Below are positions 48,721-58,122 of a stretch of 64,000 bases of DNA, in pieces. The stretch covers positions 1 to 64,000 of the forward strand of contig NZ_JAAXPF010000005.1 in NCBI RefSeq assembly GCF_012396315.1, in the 5' to 3' direction. This stretch comes from Corynebacterium mucifaciens. Lineage in GTDB: Bacteria; Actinomycetota; Actinomycetes; Mycobacteriales; Mycobacteriaceae. Positions within the stretch are counted from its first letter, which is position 1; each line of letters opens with the position of its first letter. The position numbers were made by a program, and so were the translations under genes. Under the pieces are notes generated by a model. It did no database searches. It was not told the origin of the DNA and saw only the letters and a list, made by a program, of their open reading frames with translations.

Positions 48721-49179
48721 GGCTAGTTAGTCTATGCCCTCCGCCGCCCGCTGCAGAGCCACTCCCATTCACGCTCCGCGATTTGACGGACACTCACACT
48801 GCGCACATCATCCTTTCTGCAGCTCAGAGCACCTACTTGCCACCCCATACGTCAACCCACGGTTCACCTCGCAGACCCAAAATCGCGTTTCATTCTATGA
48901 TTCGGGTCACATTTTGCCTGGCCCCCTAGCGCGGTGCAGGTGAACATGCCATTATTTCCGGGTAGCAAAAACAACGGGCTGGTTACACAGCCCTTAACCC
49001 TAAGCCACCACAGGGTTAACGCCCGGTAAACGGAAGACGGGCCCCGCGACACAAGGGAGCTCCGCCCACTGCCGGGAATCAAACGTCGTTTGCAACGCAT
49101 CCGCTTCAGCCGGGTGTTTTGTGGTGCGCACGTAATTGCACATGGACCCGACACACAAACCACACAAAGGAGAATCACC
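48721..49179. other. whiB1 upstream region with two adjacent hairpins
   Basis: A 459-nt non-coding stretch. GGGCTG (48976-48981) pairs with CAGCCC (48988-48993), and directly after it TTAACCCT (48994-49001) pairs with AGGGTTAA (49012-49019). The first is preceded by AAAAACAAC, so on the minus strand it resembles a terminator. They lie about 160-200 nt before the whiB1 start. No coding pattern is seen, and no sigma-H type promoter could be assigned. Confidence 0.55.
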
Positions 49180-49443
49180 ATGGATTGGCGCCACGAAGCT
49201 ATCTGCCGCGACGAGGACCCGGAACTGTTCTTCCCCGTCGGCAACTCCGGACCTGCCCTGAGCCAGATCGCCCAGGCCAAGCTGGTATGCCACCGCTGCC
49301 CCGTTACTTCTGAGTGCCTGAAGTGGGCGCTCGAGACCGGCCAGGACGCTGGCGTCTGGGGCGGGCTGTCCGAGGAGGAGCGCCGCGCCCTCAAGCGCCG
49401 CAACAAGGCCCGCGCACGCAACCGTGCCCGCCTCTCGGCCTAA
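49180..49443 (+). CDS. whiB1: WhiB1-type iron-sulfur transcription regulator
   Basis: An 87-aa WhiB-family protein. It binds a [4Fe-4S] cluster through Cys9, Cys37, Cys40 and Cys46 (AICRDEDPELFFPVGNSGPA and VCHRCPVTSEC) and the sigma-A C-terminal domain. The GVWGGLSEEERRALKRRNKA turn and basic tail bind DNA. The N-terminal half is almost identical to mycobacterial WhiB1; C. glutamicum calls its counterpart near sigH whcE. AAAGGAGA lies 6 nt before the ATG. A long leader with hairpins precedes it. Confidence 0.95.
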   Translation: MDWRHEAICRDEDPELFFPVGNSGPALSQIAQAKLVCHRCPVTSECLKWALETGQDAGVWGGLSEEERRALKRRNKARARNRARLSA

Positions 49444-49467
49444 CGCCCTAGCGGATTACCCGGCAGC

Positions 49468-49508
49468 GGGTACCGGGCGATAGAGTGGAACACCTGTAAC
49501 CGGTACCC
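49468..49508. repeat. 9-bp inverted repeat before the bL37 gene
   Basis: GGGTACCGG (49468-49476) and CCGGTACCC (49500-49508) are perfect inverted copies 23 nt apart, 19 nt before the bL37 start. A -10-like TAGAGT (49481-49486) lies between them, so this could be an operator or an mRNA hairpin. Confidence 0.55.
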
Positions 49509-49527
49509 ATCACTAGAGGAGGCCCCC

Positions 49528-49602
49528 ATGAGCAAGCGTGGTCGCAAGCGCAAGGATCGTCGTAAGAAGAGCGCTAACCGCGGTAAGCGTCCTAACGCAT
49601 AA
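49528..49602 (+). CDS. small ribosomal-associated protein bL37
   Basis: A 24-aa, extremely basic protein (MSKRGRKRKDRR to NRGKRPNA, 13 Lys/Arg). It matches bL37, the actinobacteria-specific small protein found in mycobacterial 50S structures (annotated AURKAIP1/COX24-domain protein). GAGGAGG lies 5 nt before the ATG and a strong terminator follows 20 nt after the stop, so it is a complete single gene. It lies between whiB1 and rshA, the same neighbourhood as in other actinobacteria. It is easily missed because of its length. Confidence 0.92.
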   Translation: MSKRGRKRKDRRKKSANRGKRPNA

Positions 49603-49621
49603 GCACGCGGTACGACGAGCA

Positions 49622-49654
49622 AGCGGGCCCTTCCCACCTGGGGAAGGGCCCGCT
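49622..49654. terminator. bidirectional terminator between bL37 and rshA
   Basis: A perfect 14-bp stem, AGCGGGCCCTTCCC against GGGAAGGGCCCGCT, with a 5-nt loop. It lies between convergent genes and can end both transcripts. Confidence 0.85.
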
Positions 49655-49682
49655 CTCGCGATTCACGCGCCCGTGGTGAGCA

Positions 49683-49955
49683 CTAGTACGTCTCCGTGTA
49701 GGTGACCGTCGTGATGGACGCGATGATCCGGCGGCGCAGCGGTTCCGGCGCCTTGGCCGGGCCGCAACAATCTTTCACCATGGAGCGCACGTCGCGTTCA
49801 GACCGAGCGACGGCCAGACACTCCGGGCAGGACGCGAGATCCCGCGTGATGGCCTCTCGGCGTTCAGGGGTGGTGTCGGCGTCAAACAGTTCACACAGCA
49901 GTTGGTGGGTGGCGTTGCAGCCGTGTGCGTCGGTGTGGGTGTGCCCGGTGGACAT
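49683..49955 (-). CDS. rshA: anti-sigma factor RshA
   Basis: The 90-aa anti-sigma factor of SigH. It belongs to the zinc-associated anti-sigma group, in which HxxxCxxC binds zinc and oxidation releases the sigma factor. Here the motif is DLASCPEC: Cys43 and Cys46 are present, but the His four residues before is Asp39. The N-terminus has extra histidines and cysteines (HTHTDAHGCNATHQLLC) and the C-terminal part has KDCCGPAKAPEPLRRRI. AAGGAG lies 5 nt before the ATG, which overlaps the sigH stop (TAATG), so the two are translationally coupled. Confidence 0.93.
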   Translation of the reverse strand: MSTGHTHTDAHGCNATHQLLCELFDADTTPERREAITRDLASCPECLAVARSERDVRSMVKDCCGPAKAPEPLRRRIIASITTVTYTETY

Positions 49956-50605
49956 TACTTCTCCTTCGCGTCCTGTGCGGTGCTGTGCGCGCGGGTCGCG
50001 CCAGCCATGTCTGCATGGTCGAGTCCAATGCCCCGCTCTTGTGCCACGTCCTTCAACATCCCTCGGAGCTGTTTTCTTCCCCGGTGCAGCCGGCTCATCA
50101 CCGTGCCGATCGGAATGTCCATCACTTCCGCGATCTCTTTGTACGCCATGCCCTCCACGTCGGCGTAGTAGACCACCATGCGGTAGTCCTCGCTCAGCGA
50201 GTTGAGCGCGTCGGAGATCCGTGAGTTCGGCATCGCTTTTAGCGCCTCGACCTCTGCGGACTCCAGCCCTGTCGAGTCGTGCGAACTCGAGGTGTAGAGC
50301 TGGTTGTCCGTCACCTCGTCGGCTGAGGTCTCCAGTGGGCGGCGCTGCTTCTTGCGGTACGAATTGATGTACGTGTTGGTCATAATCCGGTACAGCCACG
50401 CCTTGAGGTTCGTACCCGGTGTGAAGCTGCCGAAGTTTTTGTAGGCCTTCAGGTACGTCTCCTGCACCAGGTCCTCGGCATCTTGCGGGTTTCGCGTCAT
50501 CCGTAGCGCGCCACCGTAGAGCTGGTCCAAAAGGGGCATCGCTTCGTCGTTGAAGCGCGTCTTCAGGTCGTCGCTTGCGCCGTTGTCAGGCTCGGTTTCG
50601 GGCAT
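49955..50605 (-). CDS. sigH: ECF sigma factor SigH
   Basis: A 216-aa extracytoplasmic-function sigma factor for heat and thiol-oxidative stress. Region 2 is seen in [19 protein letters not shown] and [20 protein letters not shown], and region 4 in [20 protein letters not shown] with [18 protein letters not shown] 50605 is chosen because TACAAT (50618-50613) ends 7 nt upstream, the leaderless spacing; ATG 50614 overlaps that hexamer. It is divergent from ybaK, 45 nt away, and followed by rshA. Confidence 0.95.
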   Translation of the reverse strand: MPETEPDNGASDDLKTRFNDEAMPLLDQLYGGALRMTRNPQDAEDLVQETYLKAYKNFGSFTPGTNLKAWLYRIMTNTYINSYRKKQRRPLETSADEVTDNQLYTSSSHDSTGLESAEVEALKAMPNSRISDALNSLSEDYRMVVYYADVEGMAYKEIAEVMDIPIGTVMSRLHRGRKQLRGMLKDVAQERGIGLDHADMAGATRAHSTAQDAKEK

Positions 50606-50650
50606 GCCCGCCATTGTAGGGCCACCGGTTGCCACGGCTACCCTGTCCCC

Positions 50651-51115
50651 ATGGCAGAGAAAACCCGTGCATTGACCGCTTTGCATGGCACCGACCACGA
50701 GGTGCTCACCTATGCCCCGAGCCAGGACCACTTTGGCGCCCACGCCGCCGAAGAGCTGGACTTAGAGCCGGCCGCCGTGCTGAAGACGCTGGTGATTGCC
50801 CACGAACGCGACCTGGCGATCTGCTGCGTGCCCGTGGACGGGCACCTCTCGCTCAAGGCCGCGGCGAAGGCGCTGGGCTGGAAGCGCGCCGAAATGGCGG
50901 AGCCTGCAAAGGCGCAGCGGGCCACCGGCTACGTCGTCGGGGGCATCTCCCCGCTGGGCACGCTGCACACGCTGCCAACGCTTATCGACGCCTCCGTGGC
51001 CGACCTGCCCACCGTCACCGTCTCCGCCGGCCAACGCGGCTTATCTGCCCGCCTGTCCCCGCGAGACCTCGCCGAACTCACCGGCGCCCAATTCGCGGCA
51101 ATCAGCGCCCCATAA
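50651..51115 (+). CDS. ybaK: YbaK/EbsC-type Cys-tRNA(Pro) deacylase
   Basis: A 154-aa single-domain editing enzyme of the YbaK family, which hydrolyses mischarged aminoacyl-tRNA (Cys-tRNAPro). Visible blocks are [38 protein letters not shown] (the conserved catalytic Lys region) and [11 protein letters not shown]. The ATG has TACCCT 6 nt upstream, a leaderless arrangement. Its last 14 nt overlap the convergent SRAP gene. Confidence 0.91.
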   Translation: MAEKTRALTALHGTDHEVLTYAPSQDHFGAHAAEELDLEPAAVLKTLVIAHERDLAICCVPVDGHLSLKAAAKALGWKRAEMAEPAKAQRATGYVVGGISPLGTLHTLPTLIDASVADLPTVTVSAGQRGLSARLSPRDLAELTGAQFAAISAP

Positions 51116-51758
51116 GTTCTGCGTAGTCGTTCCTGGTGTTGCCGACCTCCTGCGCGGCCTCATTCCACACGAGCGTCTCGGCCACGCGCGACGGGTGCAC
51201 CAGCTCGAGGGCCTCCTCCGGCGTGCCCTCAACCCACTGCCGGACTTCGTCCCGGCGCAGAAACAGCGGCAGACGGTGGTGCAGCCACGCCATGTTCTCG
51301 GCCGCCTCGGTGGTGACCATGGTCGTAGACAACCGCTCGAGCCCCGTCTCCCACAGCGCCGCCGCGAAGAGCATCCCGTCCTCCGGGCGCACGAAGTACG
51401 GCTGCTTGCCGTTTTCCGTCTGCCGCCACTCGTAGTAGCCGTCCAAGACCATGAGGCCGCGGCGGGCCTTGAACGCGCTGCGGAACGAGGGCTTTTCGGC
51501 CACGGTCTCACCGCGGGCGTTGAACAGGGGCGCCCCGGTCTCGTCCTTCTTCCAGGTGGGCAACAGCCCCCACCGGGCAGCGTCGATACGCGCGTCGTTT
51601 CCCGCGATCCTGATCAGGGGCACTTGCTGCGTCGGCGCGATGTTGTAGCGCGGCGGCGGGGCGCCGTCCGGCGCCTCCACCGCCGACACGCCGGGCAGCC
51701 CCGCCACGGCTTGGGTGAGATCGTCGCCTGAGGTGAAAAGAACGAATCGTCCGCACAT
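51102..51758 (-). CDS. SOS-response-associated SRAP protein (YedK/HMCES type)
   Basis: A 218-aa protein that shields abasic sites in single-stranded DNA by forming a DNA-protein crosslink. Cys2 directly after the initiator Met (MCGRF) is the crosslinking residue. Other active-site residues are visible: Asn in RYNIAPTQ, Glu in GYYEW and His in LVHPSRVA. The start is fixed by the need for Cys2 and by GATAAT 7 nt upstream. It shares a 22-nt divergent promoter with aroA and corresponds to M. tuberculosis Rv3226c. Confidence 0.95.
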   Translation of the reverse strand: MCGRFVLFTSGDDLTQAVAGLPGVSAVEAPDGAPPPRYNIAPTQQVPLIRIAGNDARIDAARWGLLPTWKKDETGAPLFNARGETVAEKPSFRSAFKARRGLMVLDGYYEWRQTENGKQPYFVRPEDGMLFAAALWETGLERLSTTMVTTEAAENMAWLHHRLPLFLRRDEVRQWVEGTPEEALELVHPSRVAETLVWNEAAQEVGNTRNDYAELMGR

Positions 51759-51765
51759 GCCCTCC

Positions 51766-51773
51766 ATTATCAT
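51766..51773. promoter_or_regulatory. overlapping divergent -10 elements for aroA and the SRAP gene
   Basis: In ATTATCAT the plus-strand -10 TATCAT (51768-51773) is 7 nt before the aroA ATG, and the minus-strand -10 GATAAT (51771-51766) is 7 nt before the SRAP ATG. The whole gap is 22 nt, so both transcripts are probably leaderless and RNA polymerase cannot occupy both at once. Confidence 0.75.
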
Positions 51774-51780
51774 TGCACGC

Positions 51781-53052
51781 ATGAGCGAGATGTGGCCAGC
51801 GCCGTTTCACCCCAGCCCAGTCACCCACACCCGTGAGGTGCCCGGCTCGAAATCCATGACGAACCGCGCGTACATCCTCTCCGCGCTCGCCTCCGGCCCC
51901 TCCACCATCACGGGCGCCCTGCGCTCGCGCGACACCGACCTCATGGAGGCCGCGTTGCAGGCGATGGGCACCGGCATCCGGCGCGACGGCGCGACCAGCC
52001 ACGTCACGCCGGGCCCGCTGCGTTCCGCGGAGGTGGACTGCGGCCTCGCAGGCACCGTGATGCGGTTCGTTCCGCCCGTCGCGGCGTTCGCGGAGGGGCC
52101 CGTGCTTTTCGACGGCGACGCCCACGCACGCACACGCCCCATGGCCACAATCCTGGAGGCGCTGCGCGCCCTCGGCGTGAACGTGACGGGAGAGAGCCTG
52201 CCGTTTACGGTGCACGGCACCGGCGGCGCCGTGGGCGGGCCGGTGGACATCGACGCCTCCGGTTCCTCCCAATTCGTCTCCGGTTTGCTGCTTTCCGCCC
52301 CGAGGTTCAAGCGGGGCGTGCACATCCGCCACACCGGCGACACCCTGCCCTCCATGCCCCACATCGACATGACGGTGGCAATGCTTGCCGACGCCGGAGT
52401 GCACGTGGAGGCCGCCGAGAAGTCGTGGGCGGTGCAGCCGCAGGAGATCCGGGGCACGCACTGGGCGATCGAACCCGACCTTTCCAATGCGGCGCCATTT
52501 CTGGCCGCCGCAGCGGTGACTGGCGGGGAGGTGCGAATCCCCCACTGGCCGGAGCACACCACGCAACCGGGCGCGGCCATGCTGTCCATCTTGGAGCGCA
52601 TGGGGTGCGAGGTTGAGCTGGAGGCAGACGGAGCGCACCACACCCTGCGCGTGCGCGGCCCGCAGCCGGGGCACCTCCTGGGCATCCACCTTGACATGGG
52701 CGATATCGGCGAGCTGGCCCCCACCGTGGCCGCGATCGCCGCCTGCGCCACCACGCCCAGCGAGCTGACGGGCATCGCCCACCTGCGCGGCCACGAAACC
52801 GACCGACTCGCCGCGCTTTCGGCAGAGATCAACGGGCTCGGAGGCGACTGTGAGGAGCTTGCTGACGGGTTGCGCATCACCCCCACCCGGATGCGCGGCG
52901 GCGTGTGGCACACCTACGACGACCACCGGATGGCCACCGCCGGTGCCATCATCGGGTTGGTGACGCGGGGGGTTGATGTGGAAAACATCGAGACTACGTC
53001 CAAGACGCTGCCCGGGTTCGCGCAGATGTGGGCGGAGGTGGTGGCGCAGTAA
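51781..53052 (+). CDS. aroA: 5-enolpyruvylshikimate-3-phosphate synthase
   Basis: A 423-aa enzyme of the shikimate pathway that joins shikimate-3-phosphate and PEP. Family motifs are [19 protein letters not shown] near residue 20 and [16 protein letters not shown] near 95 (the phosphate and PEP site), and [13 protein letters not shown] near 380. ATG at 51781 is positioned 7 nt after TATCAT, so no ribosome site is needed. It overlaps the rsgA start by 1 nt (TAATG). Confidence 0.97.
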   Translation: MSEMWPAPFHPSPVTHTREVPGSKSMTNRAYILSALASGPSTITGALRSRDTDLMEAALQAMGTGIRRDGATSHVTPGPLRSAEVDCGLAGTVMRFVPPVAAFAEGPVLFDGDAHARTRPMATILEALRALGVNVTGESLPFTVHGTGGAVGGPVDIDASGSSQFVSGLLLSAPRFKRGVHIRHTGDTLPSMPHIDMTVAMLADAGVHVEAAEKSWAVQPQEIRGTHWAIEPDLSNAAPFLAAAAVTGGEVRIPHWPEHTTQPGAAMLSILERMGCEVELEADGAHHTLRVRGPQPGHLLGIHLDMGDIGELAPTVAAIAACATTPSELTGIAHLRGHETDRLAALSAEINGLGGDCEELADGLRITPTRMRGGVWHTYDDHRMATAGAIIGLVTRGVDVENIETTSKTLPGFAQMWAEVVAQ

Positions 53053-54074
53053 TGGGCCGTAGCTTCTCCGACTATGACGAATCTGACGTGCGTGTCCGCC
53101 CCGGGAAGGGATCCCGGCCGCGTTCCAAGCAGCGCCCTGCGCACAAGGACGCCGAGTTTGGCCTCGTGGTGGCCAAAGACCGCGGCCGCTGGGGCGTGGT
53201 GCTGGACACCGGCGCGCGCCTGCAGTGCACACGCGCCCGGGAGTTGAAACGGACCTCCATTGAGGTGGGCGACCGTGTCGGCGTCGTCGGGGACACCTCA
53301 GGGGATAAGGACACGCTCGCCCGCATCGTCAAGCGCGCGGATCGCACCTCCGTGCTGCGCCGCACCGCCGACGACACGGACCCCTATGAGCGCATCATCG
53401 TCGCCAACGCGGAGCTCATGCTCATCGTGGTGGCTGCGGCAGACCCGCCGCCCCGGACCGGTTTTGTGGAGCGGGCGCTGATCGCCGCCTTCGTCGGCGG
53501 TGTCACCCCTGTGGTGTGCGTCACCAAGACCGATCTGGCCGATCCGTCGGACTTTGAACGCGAACTCGATGCGATGGGCGTCGACGTGTTGCGCACCGGC
53601 GTGGAGGACGGGGTGGAGCGGCTGCGCGAGCGCATTGCGGGTCGGGTCTCCGCCCTCATCGGGCACTCCGGCGTGGGCAAGTCGACGCTGGTCAACCGCA
53701 TCGTGCCTGAGGCAGACCGAGAGACCGGAGCAGTGTCCGGCGTGGGCAAGGGGCGCCACACCTCCACGCAGTCCGTTGCGCTGGAGGTGCCCGGCGGTGG
53801 CTGGATCATCGACACCCCCGGCATCCGCTCGTTCGGCCTCGCGCACGTCGCCCCCGAAGAAATCGTGGAGGTGTTCCCCGATCTTGCGGAGGCCGCGGAG
53901 CGCTGCCCCCGCGGCTGCACCCACCTTGGTCCCCCGGCAGACCCCGAGTGTGCGTGGGACGAGCTGGACCCCGACTCCCCCGTCGGCCGGCGCGCAGCCG
54001 CTGTGCGGGGCCTGCTTGCGGCCCTGCACTCCAACAACGACTGGGAGTTAAAGCAGCTCGACGAGGACCGGTAG
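53052..54074 (+). CDS. rsgA: ribosome small-subunit GTPase RsgA
   Basis: A 340-aa circularly permuted GTPase that acts late in 30S assembly. An N-terminal OB domain precedes the GTPase motifs in permuted order: G4 VVCVTKTDLADP, G1 IGHSGVGKSTLVN near residue 205, and G3 DTPGIRSFG. The zinc-binding C-terminal region is seen in CPRGCTHLGPPADPEC. The length is normal. It is coupled to aroA through TAATG and ends with a 27-nt overlap against the convergent DUF6912 gene. Confidence 0.96.
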   Translation: MGRSFSDYDESDVRVRPGKGSRPRSKQRPAHKDAEFGLVVAKDRGRWGVVLDTGARLQCTRARELKRTSIEVGDRVGVVGDTSGDKDTLARIVKRADRTSVLRRTADDTDPYERIIVANAELMLIVVAAADPPPRTGFVERALIAAFVGGVTPVVCVTKTDLADPSDFERELDAMGVDVLRTGVEDGVERLRERIAGRVSALIGHSGVGKSTLVNRIVPEADRETGAVSGVGKGRHTSTQSVALEVPGGGWIIDTPGIRSFGLAHVAPEEIVEVFPDLAEAAERCPRGCTHLGPPADPECAWDELDPDSPVGRRAAAVRGLLAALHSNNDWELKQLDEDR

Positions 54075-54545
54075 CTCGCTCGGGTCGTAGAACGCCATGT
54101 AGTTGTCCTGGGCGTCGCCGACGGTCAGCTCTGCGTCCTCGTCGCCGAGGTCGGCGGCATCAACGACCTCGATCGCCTTCGCCGTTGCCTGCTCAGCCTC
54201 CGCAATGTCGACGTGGATGGCCGCAACGTCCTCCAGCTTCACCGGCCCCGCGAGTCGCACCACGGATTCGCCCATCTCCGGGTCCGCGGTGGCATCCGCG
54301 ACATCCGCGGAGATGACCACGCGCCGGTGCGGGTGCCGCTCTTCGTCGCCGATGGCTAAGAGCCGGATCGAGGCGAGCGCAGCGTCGTCGAACGCGACCG
54401 CCTCAATCTCCTCCTCATCGCCCGAGGTGAAAAAATCGTGCAGTGCATCGGTAGCCGCAAACGCCCATCCGTTTCGGGCGTGAATCAGCTTGTTCTCCTC
54501 CAGCGAGGCGAGCATGCCGAAGGTGGCGGGAAGGTAAACGCGCAC
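54048..54545 (-). CDS. DUF6912-family conserved protein
   Basis: A 165-aa acidic soluble protein found in actinobacteria beside the HAD-like gene and rsgA. It starts VRVYLPATFGMLASLEE and contains RRVVISADVADATADP and AQDNYMAFYDPSELPVLVEL. The function is unknown. The GTG start overlaps the HAD gene's stop (TAGTG), so translation is coupled. It overlaps rsgA by 27 nt at the 3' ends. Confidence 0.83.
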   Translation of the reverse strand: MRVYLPATFGMLASLEENKLIHARNGWAFAATDALHDFFTSGDEEEIEAVAFDDAALASIRLLAIGDEERHPHRRVVISADVADATADPEMGESVVRLAGPVKLEDVAAIHVDIAEAEQATAKAIEVVDAADLGDEDAELTVGDAQDNYMAFYDPSELPVLVELL

Positions 54546-54958
54546 TAGAACTCGCCCTCGATGTCGAAGAGGGACTGGATCTCTACCGCGGTGCGGTCGA
54601 TGGCCGTGTGCAAGATGCCAATCATGTTGTACTCGACCGCGGCGCGGACGTTCATGATGTCGTCGTCGATCATCACGCACTCGTTCAGATCCACCCCGAC
54701 AGCGTCCGCGGCGGCTTGGAACGCGGCGCGCTCCGGCTTCTCAGCCCCGATCTCGCCTGAGAGCACAACGGCGTCCACCACGCCGTTGAACTCCCACTCG
54801 CGGATCTGCTCTGCAGCCTCGCCGTCGCCCTCCTCGTTGGAGAGGATGCCTACGGCGATGTCCTTTTCCTTTACCGCCGCGATGAGGGTTTTCCAGCGCT
54901 TCTCGTCCTCTGCACCGGTGTCCAACACGCCTGAGTAGTCGATGATCAAGCCCTGCAC
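54545..54958 (-). CDS. HAD-like hydrolase (altered nucleophile motif)
   Basis: A 137-aa small HAD-superfamily protein without a cap domain. Motif I reads IIDYSGVLDTG, so the nucleophile Asp is present but the second Asp (acid/base in phosphatases) is Ser. Motif II is GILSNEEG, the motif III lysine is in GAEKPERAAF, and motif IV is MIDDDIMNV. This pattern fits a non-phosphatase or weak phosphatase. The GTG start at 54958 has GAGGGG just upstream. It heads a two-gene unit with the DUF6912 gene. Confidence 0.82.
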   Translation of the reverse strand: MQGLIIDYSGVLDTGAEDEKRWKTLIAAVKEKDIAVGILSNEEGDGEAAEQIREWEFNGVVDAVVLSGEIGAEKPERAAFQAAADAVGVDLNECVMIDDDIMNVRAAVEYNMIGILHTAIDRTAVEIQSLFDIEGEF

Positions 54959-55115
54959 GGGACCCCTCTTTCGTTTGTTGCTCTTCGGATGTGCACTTAA
55001 ATGAGCACGCCCTTTACACGGGCGGCTGCAAACGTGGACAATGATACCCACCCCGCAGCCACACCGTCCCCCTCCATCTGGCATCACCGCATGACGCGAG
55101 GGAGGATCACCCCAC

Positions 55116-55541
55116 ATGTACTACACCGCCCCAGGGCACCGGCACGTCCAGATTCTCGTGCCGACGGCGAGCCGCGGCCGGTCGCCGTCGGCCCCCGCAC
55201 CCGCGTCCCCCTGCCCCGGCCCGCACAGTCCGCGGCGAGACGTGGAGCCCGTCGTCGCCGAGGCGCTTTCCGCAGCCTTAGGTACGGGCCGGCAACCGTC
55301 GATGATGGCGTGGCGGTTTGCCCCTGCCGTGCGGGCGCACATCCGGGCGAGGCAACGCGCAGCCGCACTGGCCGCTGCTCAAAAAGCCACCACCCCCGCG
55401 GCGGGCAAGGTGAGGGTTCTCACCTGCCACACCCGCGAGGGTGGCGAGTTCTTCGGTACGGTCCAGGCCGCCGACGGCACCCGGCGGGCCTACGCCGCCA
55501 AGATCGACGGGGGCAAGCTCGTCTCGTTCAAGGTGCTCTAG
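55116..55541 (+). CDS. Rv3235-family protein
   Basis: A 141-aa protein. The first 50 residues are Pro/Ser/Arg-rich and probably disordered. The conserved C-terminal domain contains [20 protein letters not shown] and [20 protein letters not shown], matching the Rv3235 family of actinobacteria, whose function is unknown. GGGAGGA lies 8-9 nt before the ATG. It is always near secA1 in this group, and here it overlaps the secA end by 4 nt. Confidence 0.83.
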   Translation: MYYTAPGHRHVQILVPTASRGRSPSAPAPASPCPGPHSPRRDVEPVVAEALSAALGTGRQPSMMAWRFAPAVRAHIRARQRAAALAAAQKATTPAAGKVRVLTCHTREGGEFFGTVQAADGTRRAYAAKIDGGKLVSFKVL

Positions 55542-58081
55542 CGCGAAGACGCGGCCGCGGCGTCCTGGTCCTCGAACTGTTTGCGCATGGCAAACAACTG
55601 GCGCACGGTCTCCTCCTGGACCGCCTCGTTCATCGCGTTAAACATGTCGCCGCCCTCCTTCTGGTACTCCACCAGCGGGTCGCGCTGCGCCATCGCGCGC
55701 AGGCCGATGCCCTCTTTGAGGTAGTCCATCTCGTAGAGGTGCTCGCGCCACTTCGTGTCGATGATGGGCAAGATGACCATGCGCTCAAGGTTGCGCATCT
55801 GGTCTTCACCGCCGATGGACGTGATGCGCTCCTCCAGGCTGTCGTACTGGGCGTTAGCGTCGTCGATAAGTGCCTGGCGCAGCTGGCCCGAAGTGAGCTC
55901 GCCCGGGGACCCGTACTCGTCGCCGTCGATGAGTTCCTGCGCGCTCACCTTGGGGCCGTACAGGGAATTAAGCGCGTTCCACAGCTCGTCGAGGTCCCAA
56001 TCCTCCACGTACCCCTCAGCGGTCGCGCCGTCCACGTACGCGCCGATGGTTGACTCGATCATGCGCCGCACTTGGCCGGCGATGTCGCGTGAACCCAAGA
56101 TCTCCTGGCGCTCGCGGTAGACCACCTTGCGCTGTTCGTTGAGCACCTCGTCGTACTTCAGCACGTTCTTGCGCATCTCAAAGTTCTGGTTTTCCACCTG
56201 GGACTGCGCGCCCTTGATGGCGTTGGAGACCATCTTCGCCTCAATCGGCACATCGTCCGGCACATTGAGGCGGTTCATCATGTTCTCCATGGACTGGCCG
56301 ACAAAACGGACCATCAGCTCATCGCGCATGGAGAGGTAGAAGCGGGATTCGCCCGGGTCGCCCTGGCGGCCGGAGCGGCCGCGCAGCTGGTTGTCAATGC
56401 GGCGCGACTCGTGGCGCTCGGTGCCGATGACGTACAGGCCGCCAGCCTCGCGCACCTCGTCGCCGAGCTGCTGCGAGCGCTCTTTGGCAATCGGCAGCTG
56501 CTCGTTCCACGCCTCCTGGTAGCGCTCCTCGTCCTCGAACGGGTCCAGGCCCTGCGTCTGCAGCTTCGCGTCGAGGAGAACCTCGGGGTTACCGCCGAGC
56601 ACGATGTCGGTGCCGCGGCCGGCCATGTTGGTGGAGACGGTCACCTTGCCGGGCAGGCCCGCCTCGGCGATGATGCGGCCCTCTTCCTCGTGGTGCTTTG
56701 CGTTCAGCACGTTGTGCTCCACGCCCTTGCGTGTGAGCAGCTGCGACAGGTACTCCGAGCGCTCGACCGAGGTGGTGCCCACGAGCACCGGCTGCCCCTT
56801 CGCCACGTGCTCCGCGATGTCATCCGCTACAGCCGCGAACTTGGCTTCCTGGGTCTTGTAGATCAGGTCGTCGCGGTCAGCGCGCTGGTTCGGGCGGTTC
56901 GGCGGAATTTGCACGACGTCCATCTTGTAAATCTGGTGCAGCTCCGCCGCTTCGGTCTCCGCGGTGCCGGTCATGCCGGATAGCTTGTCGTAGAGGCGGA
57001 AGTAGTTTTGCAGGGTCACCGTGGCCAGCGTCTGGTTCTCGTTTTTGATCTCCACCTGCTCCTTGGCCTCGATGGCCTGGTGCATGCCCTCGTTGTAGCG
57101 GCGCCCGGGCAGCACACGGCCGGTGAAGCCGTCCACGATCATGACCTCGCCCTGGCGGATGATGTAGTCCTTGTCGCGCTCGAAGAGCTCTTTCGCCTTG
57201 ATGGCGTTGTTGAGGTAGCTGACCAGCTGGGAGTGCTCCGGCGCGTACAGGTTGTCAATGCCCAGCTGGTCCTCGACAAACTCGACACCCTCCTCAGAGA
57301 TGCCCACGGTGCGCTTGCGCTGGTCCACCTCGTAGTGGATGCCCTCGCGCATGCGCGGGGCAAGCTGCGCGAACACGTTGTAGAACTGGCTCGAGCCGTC
57401 CACCGGACCGGAGATAATCAACGGCGTACGCGCCTCGTCGATGAGGATGGAGTCCACCTCGTCCACGATTGCGTAGTTGTGGCCGCGCTGCACAATGTCG
57501 TTGACCGAGCGCGTCATGTTGTCGCGCAGGTAGTCGAAGCCGAGCTCGTTGTTGGTGCCGTAGGTGATGTCGGCGTCGTACGCCTTCTTGCGCTCCGCCG
57601 GGCGCATCTCGGACAGGATCACGCCCACCTCTAAGCCCAGGAAGTGGTGCACACGGCCCATCATCTCCGCGTCGCGTTTGGCCAAGTAATCGTTGACGGT
57701 GACAATGTGCACACCCTTGCCGGACAGCGCGTTGAGGTAAGCCGGCAGCACCGAAGTCAGGGTCTTGCCTTCACCCGTCTTCATCTCGGCGACGTTGCCG
57801 AAGTGCAGGGCGGCACCACCCATGATCTGCACCTTGTAGTGCTTCTGGCCCAACACGCGCCACGACGCTTCCCTGGCGGTGGCAAACGCGTCGAGCAGGA
57901 TGTCGTCGAGACTCGCGCCGCCTTCCAGTTGGCCCTTGAACTCGGCAGTCTTGGCCCTGAGCTCCTCGTCGGTCAGCGCGGAGTACTCCTCGTCAAGCGC
58001 CATTACCTCATCGGCAATTTTGGCGAGACGCTTGACAGTGCGCCCCTCGCCGGCACGGAGCAGCTTTGACAGTCCAAACAC
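55538..58081 (-). CDS. secA: preprotein translocase ATPase SecA (SecA1)
   Basis: An 847-aa motor that drives unfolded preproteins through SecYEG. Helicase-like motifs include [40 protein letters not shown], and [16 protein letters not shown], with [17 protein letters not shown] near the end of NBD2. The C-terminal zinc-binding CxC..CH tail is absent, which is usual for corynebacterial and mycobacterial SecA1. The GTG start ([13 protein letters not shown]) has AAAGGA 10 nt upstream. It has its own promoter downstream of the hpf terminator. Confidence 0.97.
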   Translation of the reverse strand: MFGLSKLLRAGEGRTVKRLAKIADEVMALDEEYSALTDEELRAKTAEFKGQLEGGASLDDILLDAFATAREASWRVLGQKHYKVQIMGGAALHFGNVAEMKTGEGKTLTSVLPAYLNALSGKGVHIVTVNDYLAKRDAEMMGRVHHFLGLEVGVILSEMRPAERKKAYDADITYGTNNELGFDYLRDNMTRSVNDIVQRGHNYAIVDEVDSILIDEARTPLIISGPVDGSSQFYNVFAQLAPRMREGIHYEVDQRKRTVGISEEGVEFVEDQLGIDNLYAPEHSQLVSYLNNAIKAKELFERDKDYIIRQGEVMIVDGFTGRVLPGRRYNEGMHQAIEAKEQVEIKNENQTLATVTLQNYFRLYDKLSGMTGTAETEAAELHQIYKMDVVQIPPNRPNQRADRDDLIYKTQEAKFAAVADDIAEHVAKGQPVLVGTTSVERSEYLSQLLTRKGVEHNVLNAKHHEEEGRIIAEAGLPGKVTVSTNMAGRGTDIVLGGNPEVLLDAKLQTQGLDPFEDEERYQEAWNEQLPIAKERSQQLGDEVREAGGLYVIGTERHESRRIDNQLRGRSGRQGDPGESRFYLSMRDELMVRFVGQSMENMMNRLNVPDDVPIEAKMVSNAIKGAQSQVENQNFEMRKNVLKYDEVLNEQRKVVYRERQEILGSRDIAGQVRRMIESTIGAYVDGATAEGYVEDWDLDELWNALNSLYGPKVSAQELIDGDEYGSPGELTSGQLRQALIDDANAQYDSLEERITSIGGEDQMRNLERMVILPIIDTKWREHLYEMDYLKEGIGLRAMAQRDPLVEYQKEGGDMFNAMNEAVQEETVRQLFAMRKQFEDQDAAAASSR

Positions 58082-58122
58082 GTGTGCAAAGTCCTTTACT
58101 ACTGGTTGACAGGGCCAAAGTG

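Noticed and set aside
49040..49110. SigH-type promoter for whiB1
   Set aside because: GGGAAT is present, but no GTT-type -10 lies at the required spacing.
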